Source: Albifimbria verrucaria
Lineage: Eukaryota; Ascomycota; Sordariomycetes; Hypocreales; Stachybotryaceae
Length of the DNA: 64,000 nt
Assembly: GCA_020081605.1 (NCBI GenBank)
Contig: JAHREC010000062.1
Span: forward strand, 3,591,758 to 3,655,757
Reading direction: 5' to 3'
In this document: piece by piece, positions 62,064 through 64,000 of the stretch
Numbering within the stretch: the stretch's first letter is position 1
How the letters are laid out: every line of letters starts with the position of its first letter
Notes under the pieces: generated by a model
Seen by the model: the letters and a program-made list of their open reading frames with translations, nothing else
Databases searched by the model: none
What the model was told of the DNA's origin: nothing
Program-made: the position numbers and the translations under genes

Positions 62064-63240
62064 ATGAGACTCCTGCTTTTATCAGCTATCCTAGCGGTTA
62101 CTGCCGCCTCGCCTGTCGCTAACAATGACATCGTAAAGCGAGCAGCTGTGACTGATGCTTGCAATATTGGCTACTGTACTCAGAATGGCGGGTAAACATC
62201 CCTTGTACCTGATCTTATGATACGAAACTAAGTATATAGGACGACTGGTGGCGCTGGTGGCTCTACAACCACTGTCACTACACTTGCTCAGCTCGAGGCT
62301 GCCGTAGGGGCATCTGGCAAGGCCATTATTCTTGTCAAAGGCGCCATCTCCGGTGCTAAAAAGTTCAAGTCGGATCGGATAAGACCATCGTCGGCGCTGC
62401 CGGTAGCTGTACGTTACATCTATCCCGTAATTGTTTATCCAACTGACACTAGCAGCACTCACCGGCATCGGTCTGACGATCCTGGGCCAGAAAAACGTTA
62501 TTGTGCGCAACATGAAGATTAGTAAGGTCGAGGCCGATTATGGTGATGCCATCACTATCCAGAAATCCACGAATGTATGGGTCGATCACTGTGACTTGTC
62601 AGCTTCAAGAGACGGCGACAAAGACTTCTATGATGGATTGGTTGATCTGTCGCACGCCGCTGATTTTGTTACAATTTCTCACACCTACTTCCACGATCAT
62701 GTGAGCTTATGATACAGAGCCATCTATCATAGATGCTAACCGTGTTTAGTCCAAGGGTTCTTTGGTCGGCCACTCCGACAGCAATGCTGCGGAAGATACC
62801 GGCCACCTACGAGTGACCTATGCCAACAACCACTTCTACAACGTGCGAAGTCGAGGACCGCTGCTGCGTTTCGGCACCGCCCATATCTACAAGTGAGCTG
62901 CACCAATATCCAGCGTTATGTTGCCTAGGTACATTCTAACCGTACATTTAGCCAATATTATGACACGATGGACACGGGTCTTAACAGCCGCATGAATGCC
63001 CAGGCCTTGATTCAGTCATCTGTCTTCCAGAATGTTGGCAAGAAGGCCATCTTCTCCGAGTCTAGCGATGAGGTTGGCTATGTTGTGGCCATTGATACCG
63101 TGCTCAACGGTGAGAGTCGCAATACGGCCCCTGTCGGCAAGCTTAGCGCCAGTAGCTTTCCATACCAGTATACGCTACTAGGGTCAGGCAAGGTCGCTTC
63201 GCAGGTTCCCCAGGAAGCGGGCCAGAAGCTTGCGTTTTGA
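62064..63240 (+). CDS. Secreted pectate lyase, polysaccharide lyase family 1
   Basis: Five exons; introns 62192-62239, 62409-62455, 62701-62749 and 62893-62951 (47-59 nt). About 324 residues. A signal peptide (MRLLLLSAILAVTAASP) precedes a short propeptide ending in KR. The parallel beta-helix lyase shows NVIVRNMKISKVEADYGDAI, NVWVDHCDLSASRDGDKDFY, DGLVDLSHAADFVTISHTYF, SKGSLVGHSDSN and HFYNVRSRGPLLRFGTAHIY; the Arg of the RSRGP segment is the catalytic base region, and the Asp residues bind calcium. The enzyme cleaves polygalacturonate by beta-elimination outside the cell. One base is missing near 62362 (AAAAAG), matching the length. It fits plant cell-wall attack. Confidence 0.9.
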
Positions 63241-64000
63241 GAAGGAAAGCAGAGTAAGAAGCTCCTATTCTAAGCAAATTCATGCCTGGGTACCGTAAGT
63301 ATTGTATCTAGAAGCAAATTGAAGTAACTTGCGCCCTTCCATAGGCAGCTAGCTCAAAGTCGCCTCTATTTGTCCATTGACAGCTTTATTTTGACAAGAA
63401 TATGGGTAACTTGAGATCTGAACTTGCCAAAAACCACAGGAATCAAATCCACCTAGTCCGAGACAATGCATTGACATATCTGATTGATTTATACCTAGAG
63501 GTTTATAGCCATGTAGAGTTTGTCTGATGCCTCCACCAGCAAACCTTTGTGCTTCTCAAAACCTGTCTGTCAACGCACCTAGTGTATCTATCTGTCTCCG
63601 AGCCAACTAACATGTTTTCTTCATCTAATTTTCTGGCTTATCAAAGTCCAAGCATCTGCCACCAAGAGCACCACCAAGGCCATGGCCGTCTTGAGACTCC
63701 TCAAGGATTATGGCATAAACGAGATTTTGCTTCACCGGAAATGCCTGCATAAACTGCCGAATGCCTAATGATACACCACTAGCTACCAGTCAGACAACCA
63801 GGCTGATATTGATATCCACAGTAATGAGGACACGATCGCGGCCCTGCAGTGCTGCCTTGTGGTCTTTCCTATGCACCCAGCGTTAGCGCTTCAAAGGTAC
63901 TTCTGGCCCACCTCGCGCACTTGGGAAATGCATCTCATTGCAAGTCGGGGCTACTATTGTCCTCAACTTCTTCCACTGGTCGCTCAAACCCAAGTGTGTC
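63241..64000. other. Terminal segment
   Basis: Open frame 63549-63752 has no recognisable features. No gene supported to the end of the window. Confidence 0.35.

Overview
The window looks like a piece of a filamentous ascomycete genome (Pezizomycotina; Sordariomycetes, perhaps Hypocreales, is an inference from gene content). The reasons are short GT-AG introns of 44-98 nt with CTAAC/CTGAC branch sites, fungal-only families (SesB-like hydrolase-NACHT-ankyrin NLR, fungal STAND N-terminal domain, UstYa/DUF3328, TAP-like secreted hydrolase, zinc-cluster-less transcription factor), and a Tc1/mariner element whose interior is AT/TA-rich in the manner of RIP. I see no bacterial operons, CRISPR or rRNA, and no convincing tRNA.

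Layout. 0.5-10.9 kb: one giant TcA-like (insecticidal toxin complex subunit A type) gene in many frame blocks. 11.7-12.6 kb: a secreted/single-pass membrane protein with a short repeat in its tail. 13.3-16.8 kb (minus): an RBR-type E3 ligase and a PLP-dependent decarboxylase. 17.9-18.7 kb: a SAM methyltransferase. 19.6-21.4 kb: a decayed Tc1/mariner element with perfect 40-bp inverted repeats and a TA target duplication. 21.8-26.7 kb: a secreted TAP-like hydrolase, an N-terminal protein methyltransferase (minus) and a thioesterase-like protein. 27.7-32.5 kb: an NLR-type protein. 33.9-43.0 kb: two paralogous three-pass membrane proteins of unknown function on either side of a cytochrome P450. 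43.5-49.6 kb: a divergent SDR (minus), an SRPK-like kinase and a small cysteine-rich secreted protein (minus). 51.9-56.5 kb: a canonical SDR converging on a transcription factor, then a protein made only of a fungal STAND N-terminal domain. 58.4-63.2 kb: a UstYa-type pseudogene, an MFS transporter and a pectate lyase. This is an accessory-looking mix of interaction, defence, degradation and secondary-metabolism functions; only the P450/membrane-pair block and the SDR/transcription-factor pair look like possible functional units.

A strong technical signal cuts across the window. About half of the recognisable genes need one or a few single-base insertions, nearly always inside a homopolymer run, to stay in frame. 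In several of them the missing-base count agrees exactly with the CDS length modulo 3. Other genes (TAP-like hydrolase, NTM1, thioesterase, MFS transporter, membrane paralog B, RBR ligase) read through cleanly with introns alone. Homopolymer undercalling in the assembly is therefore a more economical explanation for most breaks than gene death, and it bears on how the TcA-like gene is read. The UstYa relic and the transposase differ: they carry substitutions to stop codons and look truly dead.
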